In this document: in pieces, positions 8,593 through 17,823 of the stretch
Layout: every line of letters starts with the position of its first letter
Numbering within the stretch: the stretch's first letter is position 1
NCBI RefSeq assembly: GCF_040947875.1
Contig: NZ_JBFRXN010000002.1
Location: 62,001-126,000, forward strand
DNA: 64,000 nucleotides
Source: Pseudomonas sp. MYb118
GTDB lineage: Bacteria > Pseudomonadota > Gammaproteobacteria > Pseudomonadales > Pseudomonadaceae
Direction of reading: 5' to 3'
Notes under the pieces: generated by a model
Databases searched by the model: none
Told to the model about the DNA's origin: nothing
What the model saw: only the letters and a program-made list of their open reading frames with translations
Position numbers and translations under genes: made by a program

Positions 8593-9309
8593 TCAACCGG
8601 CTTTTTTGTCGGCCATGACTTGTGGGTAAAACCGTTTGATGGCCAGGTCGGCGTTGTCGATCAGGGTCATGCAGGCCCACACACCTCGCGCCGAATCACG
8701 GCCGGCGATGGCATCAGCCATTTCCTTGTGGGTGGGCAACGTGCGGCGCAGCTCGTCGGGGTCAGCGGCGGACACCTCGAACGACACCGCCAGCAACGCG
8801 CCGAGGGCCGGAACCATCTGTTCGATGAACTGGTTATGGCTGGCGGCCAGGATGCATTCGTGGAAAAAGCGATCGGCGCGGTTGTAGTCGACACCGCTGC
8901 TGACGGCACGCTCCAGGGCGTTGTAGGCCAGCAGAATGGCGTCGACCTGCTCCACTGTCGCGCGCTCGCAGGCCCAGCGCACGGCCATGGGTTCGATGGT
9001 GCGGCGCAGGTCGAGCAGGTCGTCGACGAAATTTTCCGGCAGGCCACTGCGCGACAGCCAGCCGACGACTTGCGGATCGAACAGGTTCCAGCGGCGCACC
9101 GGCAATACCCGCGTGCCGACCTTGGGCCCGACTTCGAGCATGCCCTTGGCGACCAGGGTCTTGATGGCTTCGCGGATGACGGTGCGGCTGACACCCAGTT
9201 GTTCGCCGAGATCGGCTTCGACCTTGAGGGTTTCGCCCGGCTTCACCTGGCCCGCGGCAATCCGGCGACCCAGCCAATCGACCGTCGATGCGTGAAAGCT
9301 GCTGGACAT
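8593..9309 (-). CDS. FadR/GntR-family regulator of the arabinose cluster
   Basis: The 238-residue protein has an N-terminal GntR winged helix (LGEQLGVSRTVIREAIKTL) followed by an all-helical FCD effector domain. The latter carries the typical DLLDLRRTIEPMAVRWA block and a metal-site pattern FFHECILAASHN. The ATG at 9309 is preferred over a GTG two codons upstream because GAGG is correctly spaced. A copy of the candidate operator sits about 40 bp upstream of its own start and another before araF, so it probably represses itself, the lactonase and the uptake operon until a sugar or sugar acid binds. The ligand is unknown. Confidence 0.85.
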   Translation of the reverse strand: MSSSFHASTVDWLGRRIAAGQVKPGETLKVEADLGEQLGVSRTVIREAIKTLVAKGMLEVGPKVGTRVLPVRRWNLFDPQVVGWLSRSGLPENFVDDLLDLRRTIEPMAVRWACERATVEQVDAILLAYNALERAVSSGVDYNRADRFFHECILAASHNQFIEQMVPALGALLAVSFEVSAADPDELRRTLPTHKEMADAIAGRDSARGVWACMTLIDNADLAIKRFYPQVMADKKAG

Positions 9310-9347
9310 GGACACCTCGAAAGCTGATCGCTGTGGTGGCCCACGCT

Positions 9348-9361
9348 AATCATCATACGAT
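9348..9361. promoter_or_regulatory. candidate operator upstream of the FadR-type regulator
   Basis: AATCATCATACGAT is the exact reverse complement of the site before araF at 6606-6619. A 14-bp identity at both likely control points of one pathway is unlikely by chance. Confidence 0.6.
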
Positions 9362-9402
9362 TGGGTGTCAATTTGAATTTTCAGGATTTGGCGAACATTA
9401 CC

Positions 9403-9498
9403 CACTGTGGGAGCGAGCCTGCTCGCGATTACGGTGTGTCAGTCACTACTTCAACAACTGGCAGACAGCAATCGCGAGCAGGCTCGCTCCCACAGTGA
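9403..9498. repeat. REPIN
   Basis: A pair of inverted REPs with the GGGAGCGAGCCTGCTCGCGA variant (C instead of T in the loop) flank about 45 bp. It lies between the regulator and the DUF1285 gene. Confidence 0.88.
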
Positions 9499-9522
9499 GG
9501 GATGTCTTGATGCGCGGGGTCT

Positions 9523-10083
9523 TCAGGGCTCAAGACCAATGGGGAAAAACTGCCCCCCACTCCAAACCCCCAACCATCGCTGCCCGTCAATCTCCCGGCT
9601 CACCGCCAGTTCCACCATCTGGTAGAACACATTGCGATGAATCAGCGCTTCGAGGTTGCTGCGCACATGGACATAGGGGGCAGGCTCCTGGGTCGCCGGG
9701 TCGATCATCACGCGAATCGGGTGCTCGGCGCCGGCCTCGGTGGTCTCTTCGACATTGGTGGTGAAGCTCAGCACCTGCGCCTCCCCCTCGCCCTGCACTT
9801 GCAGGGTGACGGCGACAAAGGGGGCGTCATCGACGGTGATCCCGACCTTCTCGACCGGGGTCACCAGGAAGTAATCATCGCCGTCGCGGCGGATGATGGT
9901 GGAGAACAGCTTGACCATCGGCTTGCGTCCGATCGGCGTGCCCAGGTAATACCAGGTGCCGTCGCGGGCGATGCGCATGTCGATGTCGCCGCAGAACGCG
10001 GGGTTCCATAAGTGGACCGGTGGCAAGCCTTGGGTCTTGGGGATCTGCCCCAGCAAGTCGTTGGCTTTTTGCGGGCCACTCAT
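9523..10083 (-). CDS. DUF1285 domain-containing protein
   Basis: The 186-residue cytoplasmic protein has no signal peptide or membrane segment. It resembles DUF1285 proteins of proteobacteria: HLWNPAFCGDIDMRIARDG, TWYYLGTPIGRKPMVKLFS and DDYFLVTPVEKVGI are the recognisable blocks. Structural-genomics work has placed the family near PH-like folds, but no biochemical role is established. The gene lies 16 bp downstream of a DUF4823 lipoprotein gene on the same strand, so the two are probably co-transcribed. Function is unknown. Confidence 0.8.
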   Translation of the reverse strand: MSGPQKANDLLGQIPKTQGLPPVHLWNPAFCGDIDMRIARDGTWYYLGTPIGRKPMVKLFSTIIRRDGDDYFLVTPVEKVGITVDDAPFVAVTLQVQGEGEAQVLSFTTNVEETTEAGAEHPIRVMIDPATQEPAPYVHVRSNLEALIHRNVFYQMVELAVSREIDGQRWLGVWSGGQFFPIGLEP

Positions 10084-10099
10084 GGCGTTCTCCTGAAAT

Positions 10100-10708
10100 T
10101 TATTGGTCGCTGAGCCCCAGCAGGCTGCGCGCGTACTGTTCCAGCGGCGGGCCCATCAGGTCTTCCGGCTTTTTGTCGTGGAACGTCAGTAAACCGCCAC
10201 GACTCTTGATGCGTGCAGTATCAATCAAATACTGGGTGCTGGTCTCGATCAACATGATCTGAATGACGCCGGTATCGACACCGAGGCGATCCACGGCCTC
10301 CTGGTCCAGCCATTCATCGGAGTTGCCGATACGGTCGTCCGCCTTGGCGAAACGCGTGTAGAGCAGATAGTGCGCGCCCACCGCGCGGGCCTCGCCCATG
10401 GCTTCGTCCAGGCCTTCCGGCGCCCGCGCGCGGCGGACCATCGGGAAGTATTCGATGAAACCGTCGAACGCCACTTCGGCGATGACGTTGGGGCGTGGAT
10501 ACACGGCGCTGTTGGGCGGCGCGAAGGCACCCTGGGCAATGTAAACGAAGGAGTCCGGCTGAATGCGCAGGTTGTTCACCCGACGGCTGTCGCTATGGTC
10601 GAGCAGGCCCGCATCGCTCATGTGGTAGCGAGTCCCTTCGGCCATATCGCTGACATTCATGCAGCCACCAAGCGCCAAAACGGCCAGCAGCAAAACCAGG
10701 CTACGCAT
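10100..10708 (-). CDS. DUF4823 domain-containing lipoprotein
   Basis: The 202-residue protein has a lipoprotein signal peptide: MRSLVLLLAVLALGGC gives a clear lipobox LGGC with Cys16 as the lipidation site. Asn follows at +2, so outer-membrane targeting by Lol is expected. The mature part matches DUF4823, a mixed alpha/beta domain found in Pseudomonas lipoproteins, with SFVYIAQGAFAPPNSAVY and ARAVGAHYLLYTRFAKADDR. It probably shares a transcript with the DUF1285 gene. Its role is unknown. Confidence 0.78.
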   Translation of the reverse strand: MRSLVLLLAVLALGGCMNVSDMAEGTRYHMSDAGLLDHSDSRRVNNLRIQPDSFVYIAQGAFAPPNSAVYPRPNVIAEVAFDGFIEYFPMVRRARAPEGLDEAMGEARAVGAHYLLYTRFAKADDRIGNSDEWLDQEAVDRLGVDTGVIQIMLIETSTQYLIDTARIKSRGGLLTFHDKKPEDLMGPPLEQYARSLLGLSDQ

Positions 10709-10802
10709 CCTACCCTCCAGAGGCCGGTGTCGGAAAACCGGCGAATGGCCAGGGGATGCAGCTTCCGCGCCAGCTCAACAGATGAGGTGACTGTTGAATC
10801 GC

Positions 10803-10868
10803 AATCGCGAGCAGGCTCGCTCCCACAGGGTCTGGATTAAACCCTGTGGGAGCGAGCCTGCTCGCGAA
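10803..10868. repeat. REPIN (compact)
   Basis: Two opposed REPs (TCGCGAGCAGGCTCGCTCCC and inverse) are separated by only about 18 bp, between moaA and the DUF4823 gene. This is the shortest spacing of the isolated REP pairs in the window. Confidence 0.88.
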
Positions 10869-10875
10869 AAATGGA

Positions 10876-11844
10876 TCAGCCGCCGATGATCTTCATGACG
10901 GTCGCACCACCGGAAAAAGCCACGTCCTGCTTGTCGCCCAGGGCCTTGACCAGGAGGCGCTGCAAGGCCGGCAAGGCCTGGTGGCGTGGTTTGTCCAGCA
11001 AATCGCCGACATAGTGACGGTTGCTCGACGACAGACAGCCATGCAGCCAGCCGGTCGACGACAGGCGCAAGCGCGAGCAGGTACGGCAGAACGGCACGCT
11101 TTCGTTGGCAATCACGCCGAAGTAGCCCTGCCCCGGGATCTCGTAGCGCACCGCCGTGGCATCCACAGGCGCGTCGGCCTGGAGGTATTCGTACTGCTCG
11201 CCAATCAGGCTCAGCAACTGTTGCAGGCTGACAAACTGTTGCAGGAATGCGTTGGAATCGCTGGCCAGGTGGCCCATGCGCATCAACTCGATGAAACGCA
11301 GCTCATAGCCGCGCTCCAGGCAGTAATCGAGCAGCGGCATCACCTGATCCAGGTTCTGCCCGCGCAACGGCACCATGTTGACCTTGATCTTCATCCCGGC
11401 AGCGCTGGCCTGAGCCATGCCGTCGAGCACCGTGGCCAGATCGCCGCCACGGGCAATGCCGCGGAACGCGCCGGCATCCAGGGTATCGAGGGACACGTTG
11501 AGGCGGCGGATGCCGGCGTCTACCAGCAACGGCAGCTTTTTCGCCAGCAGTTGACCATTGGTCGTCAGGCTGATGTCTTCGAGCCCCATCTGCCCAACGG
11601 CGGCCATGAACGCTTCGAGTTTGGGACTGACCAGCGGCTCGCCACCGGTAATGCGCAAACGCTCGATGCCGGCAGCTTCGATCAGATACGCCACACCGCG
11701 CGCCATGGCCTCGGCCGACAGTTCATCCTGCGCAGCCACCAGCCGCTTACCGTTAGGCACGCAGTAGGTACAGGCGTAATTGCAGGCTGAGGTCAGGCTG
11801 ATTCGCAGATTGCGGAAACGCCTGCCTTGACGGTCAACGATCAT
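10876..11844 (-). CDS. moaA: GTP 3',8-cyclase MoaA (molybdenum cofactor biosynthesis)
   Basis: The 322-residue radical-SAM enzyme carries the first iron-sulfur cluster motif as C21, C25 and C28 (CNYACTYC) and a second cluster site, CRTCSRLRLSSTGWLHGC. It ends in the conserved Gly-Gly tail. It converts GTP to 3',8-cyclo-dihydro-GTP, the first step of molybdopterin synthesis. The ATG at 11844 is preferred over a GTG two codons earlier because GGAG lies five bases before it. Pseudomonads often carry two moaA copies, so this may be one of a pair. A molybdenum hydroxylase cluster near 31-35 kb would use the cofactor. Confidence 0.92.
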   Translation of the reverse strand: MIVDRQGRRFRNLRISLTSACNYACTYCVPNGKRLVAAQDELSAEAMARGVAYLIEAAGIERLRITGGEPLVSPKLEAFMAAVGQMGLEDISLTTNGQLLAKKLPLLVDAGIRRLNVSLDTLDAGAFRGIARGGDLATVLDGMAQASAAGMKIKVNMVPLRGQNLDQVMPLLDYCLERGYELRFIELMRMGHLASDSNAFLQQFVSLQQLLSLIGEQYEYLQADAPVDATAVRYEIPGQGYFGVIANESVPFCRTCSRLRLSSTGWLHGCLSSSNRHYVGDLLDKPRHQALPALQRLLVKALGDKQDVAFSGGATVMKIIGG

Positions 11845-11876
11845 GATCACTCCGGCACAGGGAAATCGGACACGAC

Positions 11877-11902
11877 AAAACTTGACTCACAAATCAAGTT
11901 TT
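11877..11902. repeat. 9-bp inverted repeat between moaA and TetR gene
   Basis: AAAACTTGA and TCAAGTTTT are separated by 8 bp. It lies 33 bp upstream of the moaA start and downstream of the TetR gene on the same strand. It could be an AT-rich terminator for the TetR gene or an operator for moaA; the sequence does not decide. Confidence 0.45.
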
Positions 11903-11982
11903 AGCAAGTCCTATGCCTGAGTATATTCCTGAGGTACTGCGCCATATAGCAAAATCATGGCGCGATGACGCAACCAGATAAC

Positions 11983-12621
11983 TCAGTTGCTCGGGGTGTC
12001 GGTATCGCGCTTGCGCTTGTTGCCCATGCGCACGCCGATGTCCATCAGGAACTGGAAGAAACCTTCCTGGTCCTCCAGCACATTGCTCCAGAACGGCGAG
12101 TGATACAGCGCCACCGCGCCGTGCACCAGCGCCCAGGACGCGCAGTAATGGAAATAAGGGGGAACGTCTTCGAGCTTGCCTTCACTGATCCGCCCCTTGA
12201 TCAGCAGGGTCAGGCGTTCGAAGTTCGAAGCGCGAATCTTGTGCAGCTCCTCGACCAGCTCCGGCACCTGGTTACCCTTGACCACCTTCTCTTCGAGACG
12301 ATCGAACAAGCGGTAGCGTTGCGGATCGCGCATGCGGAATTCGAAGTAGGCCCGGGACAGGGCTTCCTTGTCCTTGTCGACGTCGGCCGAATGCAACAGC
12401 TCGTTCAAATCACGCTCGTAGTCGAGCATCAGGCGCAGGTAGATCTCGGCCTTGGACTTGAAGTGCTTGTAGATCGTGCCTTTGCCGATACCGACGGCAT
12501 CAGCAATCATCTCGACGGTGACACTGTCTTCACCTTGTTCGAGGAACAGCTTGAGCGCGGTATCGAGAATTTCCTGCTCACGGCGACGAAATTCACGGAC
12601 CTTACGAGGTTCTTTATGCAT
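11983..12621 (-). CDS. TetR/AcrR-family transcriptional regulator
   Basis: The 212-residue protein has an N-terminal TetR helix-turn-helix (ILDTALKLFLEQGEDSVT ... AVGIGKGTIYKHFKSKAEIY, about residues 18-65). The all-helical ligand domain that follows is rich in aromatic residues around 150-180. It fits the conserved Pseudomonas regulator that precedes tatD (PA2957 in PAO1, from memory). The target genes and ligand are not evident; a role in fatty-acid or envelope homeostasis is possible from the neighbourhood but not shown. Confidence 0.85.
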   Translation of the reverse strand: MHKEPRKVREFRRREQEILDTALKLFLEQGEDSVTVEMIADAVGIGKGTIYKHFKSKAEIYLRLMLDYERDLNELLHSADVDKDKEALSRAYFEFRMRDPQRYRLFDRLEEKVVKGNQVPELVEELHKIRASNFERLTLLIKGRISEGKLEDVPPYFHYCASWALVHGAVALYHSPFWSNVLEDQEGFFQFLMDIGVRMGNKRKRDTDTPSN

Positions 12622-12822
12622 GAGAAAGGTCTGTCGGGGTCAAAATTCGAAGCCGCGTATTATGCCTAACTTGCGCAAAAATGCACGGATCATCGGCGCA
12701 TATCTGTGTTTCGCGATGATTTGTGACAAGGTCAGCTTTTAATGAGAACGCTTCCGAAGCGGGCGTATTCCAAAATTGTTTAAAAACCGCGACCGGTGAA
12801 CTGGACTCGGCGCAATCCTGAT

Positions 12823-12953
12823 CAATACTTCAACTGTCGGCGGGGCATCTCCCCCAAGTGCCGCGACGATATTGGTACCAACGGACCGCGTACCATTGTT
12901 TTACTCCTAATGGTCTTAACCCGGATTCACCCCCCAGAACCCGGGTTTTTTTT
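12823..12953 (+). ncRNA. rgsA: probable RgsA (P16) small RNA with its promoter
   Basis: The gap between the TetR and tatD genes, both on the minus strand, contains a plus-strand transcription signal. A CAATACTT box at 12823-12830 resembles an RpoS-type -10 element. About 120 bp on there is a rho-independent terminator: AACCCGG at 12918-12924 pairs with CCGGGTT at 12941-12947, followed by a run of T. No convincing ORF lies between. In P. aeruginosa the RpoS-dependent, Gac-influenced sRNA RgsA occupies the same place next to tatD. The transcript would run from about 12836 to 12953. The identity is inferred from position and signals, not from an alignment. Confidence 0.7.
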
Positions 12954-12962
12954 GCCTGAAAT

Positions 12963-13748
12963 TCAGCCTTTCACGTGTGCCAGCGGGAACAGGCGCTTGA
13001 AGTTTTCAGTCGTCTGCTCGGCAAATCGCTCATAGGAGTCCCCGCGCAACATCGCCAGGAACTCTGCCACTTCCCGCACATATTGCGGCAGGTTCGGCTT
13101 GCCCCGATGGGGAATCGGCGCCAGGTACGGCGAGTCGGTTTCCACCAGCAAACGATCGGCAGGCACTTTACTGGCGACATCGCGCAGTGCATCGGCGTTG
13201 CGGAAGGTGACGATGCCGGACAGAGAAATGTAATAACCCATGTCCAGAGCCTCCCTGGCCATCTCCCAGTCTTCGGTGAAACAGTGCAGGACGCCGGCCT
13301 GGGGCAGCGCAGCCTCACGCAACAGGTTCAGGGTATCGGCGCGGGCGCCCCGGGTGTGGATGATCACCGGCTTGCCGGTCTGCTGAGCCGCTTGCAGGTG
13401 CAGGCGGAACGACTCCTGCTGCAACTGCGCCGCTTCCGGTTCGTAGTGATAATCCAGGCCGGTTTCACCGATCGCCACCACGCGCGGGTGATTGAGCTCC
13501 TGCAACAGCCAGTCCAGCGCCGGGGCGGCACCGGGCTGCACGTCCAGCGGATGCACGCCCACCGAACAGTCGACATCGTCGTAGCGTTCGGCCAGGGCCT
13601 TGACGTCGGCGGCGTTGTCGGCGCTGACGCCGATGCACAGGAAGTGCCCTACCCCGCGCTGCCGGGCCGCTTCGAGTGCGGCGTCGAGGGAGCCGTCGTG
13701 GGCGGCGAGGTCAAGGCGATCGAGGTGGCAATGGGAATCTACAAGCAT
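12963..13748 (-). CDS. tatD: TatD-family metal-dependent hydrolase/deoxyribonuclease
   Basis: The 261-residue TIM-barrel hydrolase shows the family metal ligands: DSHCHLD at the N-terminus, the GETGLDY Glu, IIHTRGA and LHCFTE histidines and the late LLVETDSPYLAP Asp. Family members show 3'-5' exonuclease or DNase activity with two divalent metals. It is the last gene of the conserved fatty-acid/replication run and lies 14 bp downstream of pilZ, so it is probably co-transcribed. The close E. coli relative in this context is YcfH rather than TatD itself. Confidence 0.88.
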   Translation of the reverse strand: MLVDSHCHLDRLDLAAHDGSLDAALEAARQRGVGHFLCIGVSADNAADVKALAERYDDVDCSVGVHPLDVQPGAAPALDWLLQELNHPRVVAIGETGLDYHYEPEAAQLQQESFRLHLQAAQQTGKPVIIHTRGARADTLNLLREAALPQAGVLHCFTEDWEMAREALDMGYYISLSGIVTFRNADALRDVASKVPADRLLVETDSPYLAPIPHRGKPNLPQYVREVAEFLAMLRGDSYERFAEQTTENFKRLFPLAHVKG

Positions 13749-13762
13749 AAAAAAGGGGCAAC

Positions 13763-14119
13763 TTACATCGTATGGGTGGGACGGTCGGATTTCAGGGCTC
13801 CGGCCAGATGGGTTTCGATTCGACTGCGCGCGGCATTGTCACCGTCATTGAACTGCACGCCGACGCCAGCGGCGCGGTTACCCTGGGCACCTTTGGGCGT
13901 GATCCAGGCGACCTTGCCGGCCACCGGGATTTTCTCCGGCTCGTCCATCAGGTTCAGCAGCATGAACACCTCGTCGCCCAACTTGTAGCTCTTGTTGGTC
14001 GGGATGAACAGGCCTCCGTTCTTGATGAAAGGCATGTAGGCGGCGTAAAGCACGGATTTGTCCTTGATGGTCAAGGACAAAATGCCGTTGCGCGGCCCCT
14101 GATTCTCGGTTTCATTCAT
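13763..14119 (-). CDS. pilZ: type IV pilus assembly protein PilZ
   Basis: The 118-residue single PilZ-domain protein starts at 14119 with GGAGG upstream. It has GGLFIPTNKSYKLGDEVFM and GKVAWITPKGAQGNRAAGVG blocks and matches the original PilZ, encoded next to holB in Pseudomonas. The Arg-rich c-di-GMP-binding motif of other PilZ domains is absent, as known for this subgroup, so it acts through protein partners (PilB/FimX in other species) in pilus assembly. It sits between holB and tatD. Confidence 0.9.
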   Translation of the reverse strand: MNETENQGPRNGILSLTIKDKSVLYAAYMPFIKNGGLFIPTNKSYKLGDEVFMLLNLMDEPEKIPVAGKVAWITPKGAQGNRAAGVGVQFNDGDNAARSRIETHLAGALKSDRPTHTM

Positions 14120-14161
14120 GCTGACCTCCACTGCTGGTACTCAGAGTCTAGGCACAGTCGA

Positions 14162-15782
<1,621 letters not shown>

Positions 15783-15792
15783 TTAGTCATGT

Positions 15793-17004
15793 TCATTGCG
15801 AGCCTTGCGGCGCGGCGTCGGCAGGTGCAGGCGCGTCAGCAGGTTCTTTGGCCGGTTCTTCGGCTGGCGCAGGCGTCACCGGTGGCAACGCCTGCGGAGC
15901 GGTGTCTGGCGAAGCCGGTGGAATCGCTGCCGGCTCGCCATTCGTCTCGCCGTTCGCCGCCGGTGCCGCAACGGGCGCCGGGCTGGAGCGATAGTCGGCG
16001 CGACGCTTGAGCTGGAATTCACGGACCGCGTTGTTGTGGGCATCCAGGTCATCGGAGAACACGTGGCTGCCATCGCCGCGCGCCACGAAATACAGGCTGT
16101 CACCGGCCACCGGATTCAGCGCCGCATGGATCGCTTCGCGGCCGACCATCGCGATCGGTGTCGGCGGCAGGCCCGCGACCATGTAGGTGTTGTACGGGTT
16201 GACCTCCTTGAGATGGGCACGGGTCAATTTGCCGTTGTAACGATCACCCAGGCCATAGATCACGGTCGGGTCGGTCTGCAGCAACATGCCCAGGCCCAGG
16301 CGGCGCACGAACACGCCGGCGATCTGCCCGCGCTCCTGCGGCACACCGGTTTCCTTCTCCACCAGCGAAGCCATGATCAGCGCTTGATAAGGTTCGGTGT
16401 AGGGGGCGTCCGCCGAGCGCTGCTCCCACTCCTTGGCCAGCACTTCATCGAGGCGATCATAGGCCTTTTTCAGCAGCTCGACATCGGTCATGCCGCGCAC
16501 GAAACGGTAAGTGTCCGGGAAGAATCGCCCCTCGGGGAAGATGCCCTTGTGGCCGAGCTTGTCCATCACTTCGCTGTCGCTCAAGCCTTCCAGCGTCTTG
16601 TCGAGTTTTTCCGCCTTGGCCAGGGCCGCACGGACCTGATGGAAATTCCAGCCTTCGACCAGGGTCAGGCTGTACTGAACCATTTCCGCACGTTTCCACA
16701 GGTCGATCAGGCCGTCGACGGTCATGCCCGGTTGCATGCGGTACTCGCCGCTGTGCAATGGCTGGCCGGCCAGGTTGAAGCGCCAGTACACACGCAGCCA
16801 GAACGCGTCCTTGATGACGCCGTCGGCTTCGAGGCGGTAGAAGGTGCGGGTCGGTGTGGTGCCCTTGGGCACGTCCAGCAGCTCTTTCTGGGTAATGTTC
16901 AGTGGCTGTTGCAGTGCCGAGTGGATCTTCCAGGCCGAAGCGCCCAGACACAACCCCGCCAGAACCAGTCCGGTTTCCAGCAACAGCAAGAGTTTACGTC
17001 TCAC
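15793..17004 (-). CDS. mltG: endolytic transglycosylase MltG with Pro/Ala-rich tail
   Basis: The 403-residue protein has one N-terminal membrane anchor (about residues 5-25) and then the periplasmic YceG-like domain. The domain includes the LysM-like LHSGEYRMQPGMTVDGLI part and the catalytic stretch IMASLVEKETGVPQERGQIA, whose Glu is the active residue. It cleaves nascent glycan strands and sets their length. The last 60 or so residues are a low-complexity Pro/Ala/Glu tail not present in the E. coli protein of about 340 residues. The start is GTG. It is encoded between pabC and tmk, as usual. Confidence 0.92.
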   Translation of the reverse strand: MRRKLLLLLETGLVLAGLCLGASAWKIHSALQQPLNITQKELLDVPKGTTPTRTFYRLEADGVIKDAFWLRVYWRFNLAGQPLHSGEYRMQPGMTVDGLIDLWKRAEMVQYSLTLVEGWNFHQVRAALAKAEKLDKTLEGLSDSEVMDKLGHKGIFPEGRFFPDTYRFVRGMTDVELLKKAYDRLDEVLAKEWEQRSADAPYTEPYQALIMASLVEKETGVPQERGQIAGVFVRRLGLGMLLQTDPTVIYGLGDRYNGKLTRAHLKEVNPYNTYMVAGLPPTPIAMVGREAIHAALNPVAGDSLYFVARGDGSHVFSDDLDAHNNAVREFQLKRRADYRSSPAPVAAPAANGETNGEPAAIPPASPDTAPQALPPVTPAPAEEPAKEPADAPAPADAAPQGSQ

Positions 17005-17007
17005 GTA

Positions 17008-17823
17008 TCAAGCATCCAGTAGCGCGCGGGAAAGGGTTTGGAGTTTACGGGTGAGCGGCCCAACCGGCCAGTGACAGTCGCCATAGGCGCGCACCGGCCA
17101 AACGCCATACACGCTGTTGCAGACAAAGACTTCATCGGCCCCGTGCAGCTGTTCGAGGCTGATGTCGGTGATTTGCGCGGGGATCGCCAATGACTCGGCT
17201 TGAAACAATAATTCGGCACGCATCACCCCGGCAACGCCACAGCGCTGGAGATCGGCGGTGATCAGCACGCCGTCGCGCACGATGAACAGATTGCTGAACA
17301 CGCCTTCGATCACCCGCCCGGCTTCATCCAGCATCAAGCCTTCGGCGTGCTCGGTGTCCTGCCATTCGGCACGGGCAATCACTTGCTCCAGTCGATTCAG
17401 GTGTTTGAGCCCGGCGAGCAGCGGCTGCGCGGACAAGCGCGTGGTGCAGGGGAACAGGCGCACGCCCTGCTGCGCGTGAATGGCAGGGTAAGCCGCCGGC
17501 GGATTACCCTGGAGAATGCGTCGGGCCTGGGCCGAGGGGTCGGGGGCATAGCCGCGCAGGCCATCGCCACGGGTGACGATGAGCTTGAGCACGCCCTCAC
17601 CCAATGCGCCGGCATAGGCCAGCAGCTCGTCGCGAATCAGCGCCTGATCGGCATTGATCGCCAGTCGCGAACAGCCGAGTGCCAGGCGCGACAGGTGGCG
17701 GTCCAGCAGCAGCGGCTGGCCGCCCTTCACGGCAATGGTCTCGAACAGGCCATCGCCGTAGGCCAGGCCGCGATCCTTCAGCGACAGAGCCTGCGCCGGC
17801 TGACCGTCGACCCAGCAGTCCAT
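17008..17823 (-). CDS. pabC: aminodeoxychorismate lyase
   Basis: The 271-residue fold-type IV PLP enzyme carries LKHLNRLEQVIARAEW, whose Lys is the probable PLP attachment site, and the LKLIVTRGDGLRGY and GVAGVMRAELL blocks. It splits aminodeoxychorismate to p-aminobenzoate and pyruvate for folate synthesis. Its ATG shares one base with the fabF stop codon (TGATG), which implies coupled translation. MltG follows after 3 bp. Confidence 0.92.
   Translation of the reverse strand: MDCWVDGQPAQALSLKDRGLAYGDGLFETIAVKGGQPLLLDRHLSRLALGCSRLAINADQALIRDELLAYAGALGEGVLKLIVTRGDGLRGYAPDPSAQARRILQGNPPAAYPAIHAQQGVRLFPCTTRLSAQPLLAGLKHLNRLEQVIARAEWQDTEHAEGLMLDEAGRVIEGVFSNLFIVRDGVLITADLQRCGVAGVMRAELLFQAESLAIPAQITDISLEQLHGADEVFVCNSVYGVWPVRAYGDCHWPVGPLTRKLQTLSRALLDA

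Noticed and set aside
11881..11898. Anr/Dnr box (TTGAT-N4-ATCAA) before moaA.
   Set aside because: The half-sites are TTGA and TCAA with eight bases between, which does not match the box spacing.
12796..13035. Small protein gene between the TetR gene and tatD.
   Set aside because: The frame runs through the terminator into antisense tatD. It has no ribosome site and fits an sRNA instead.
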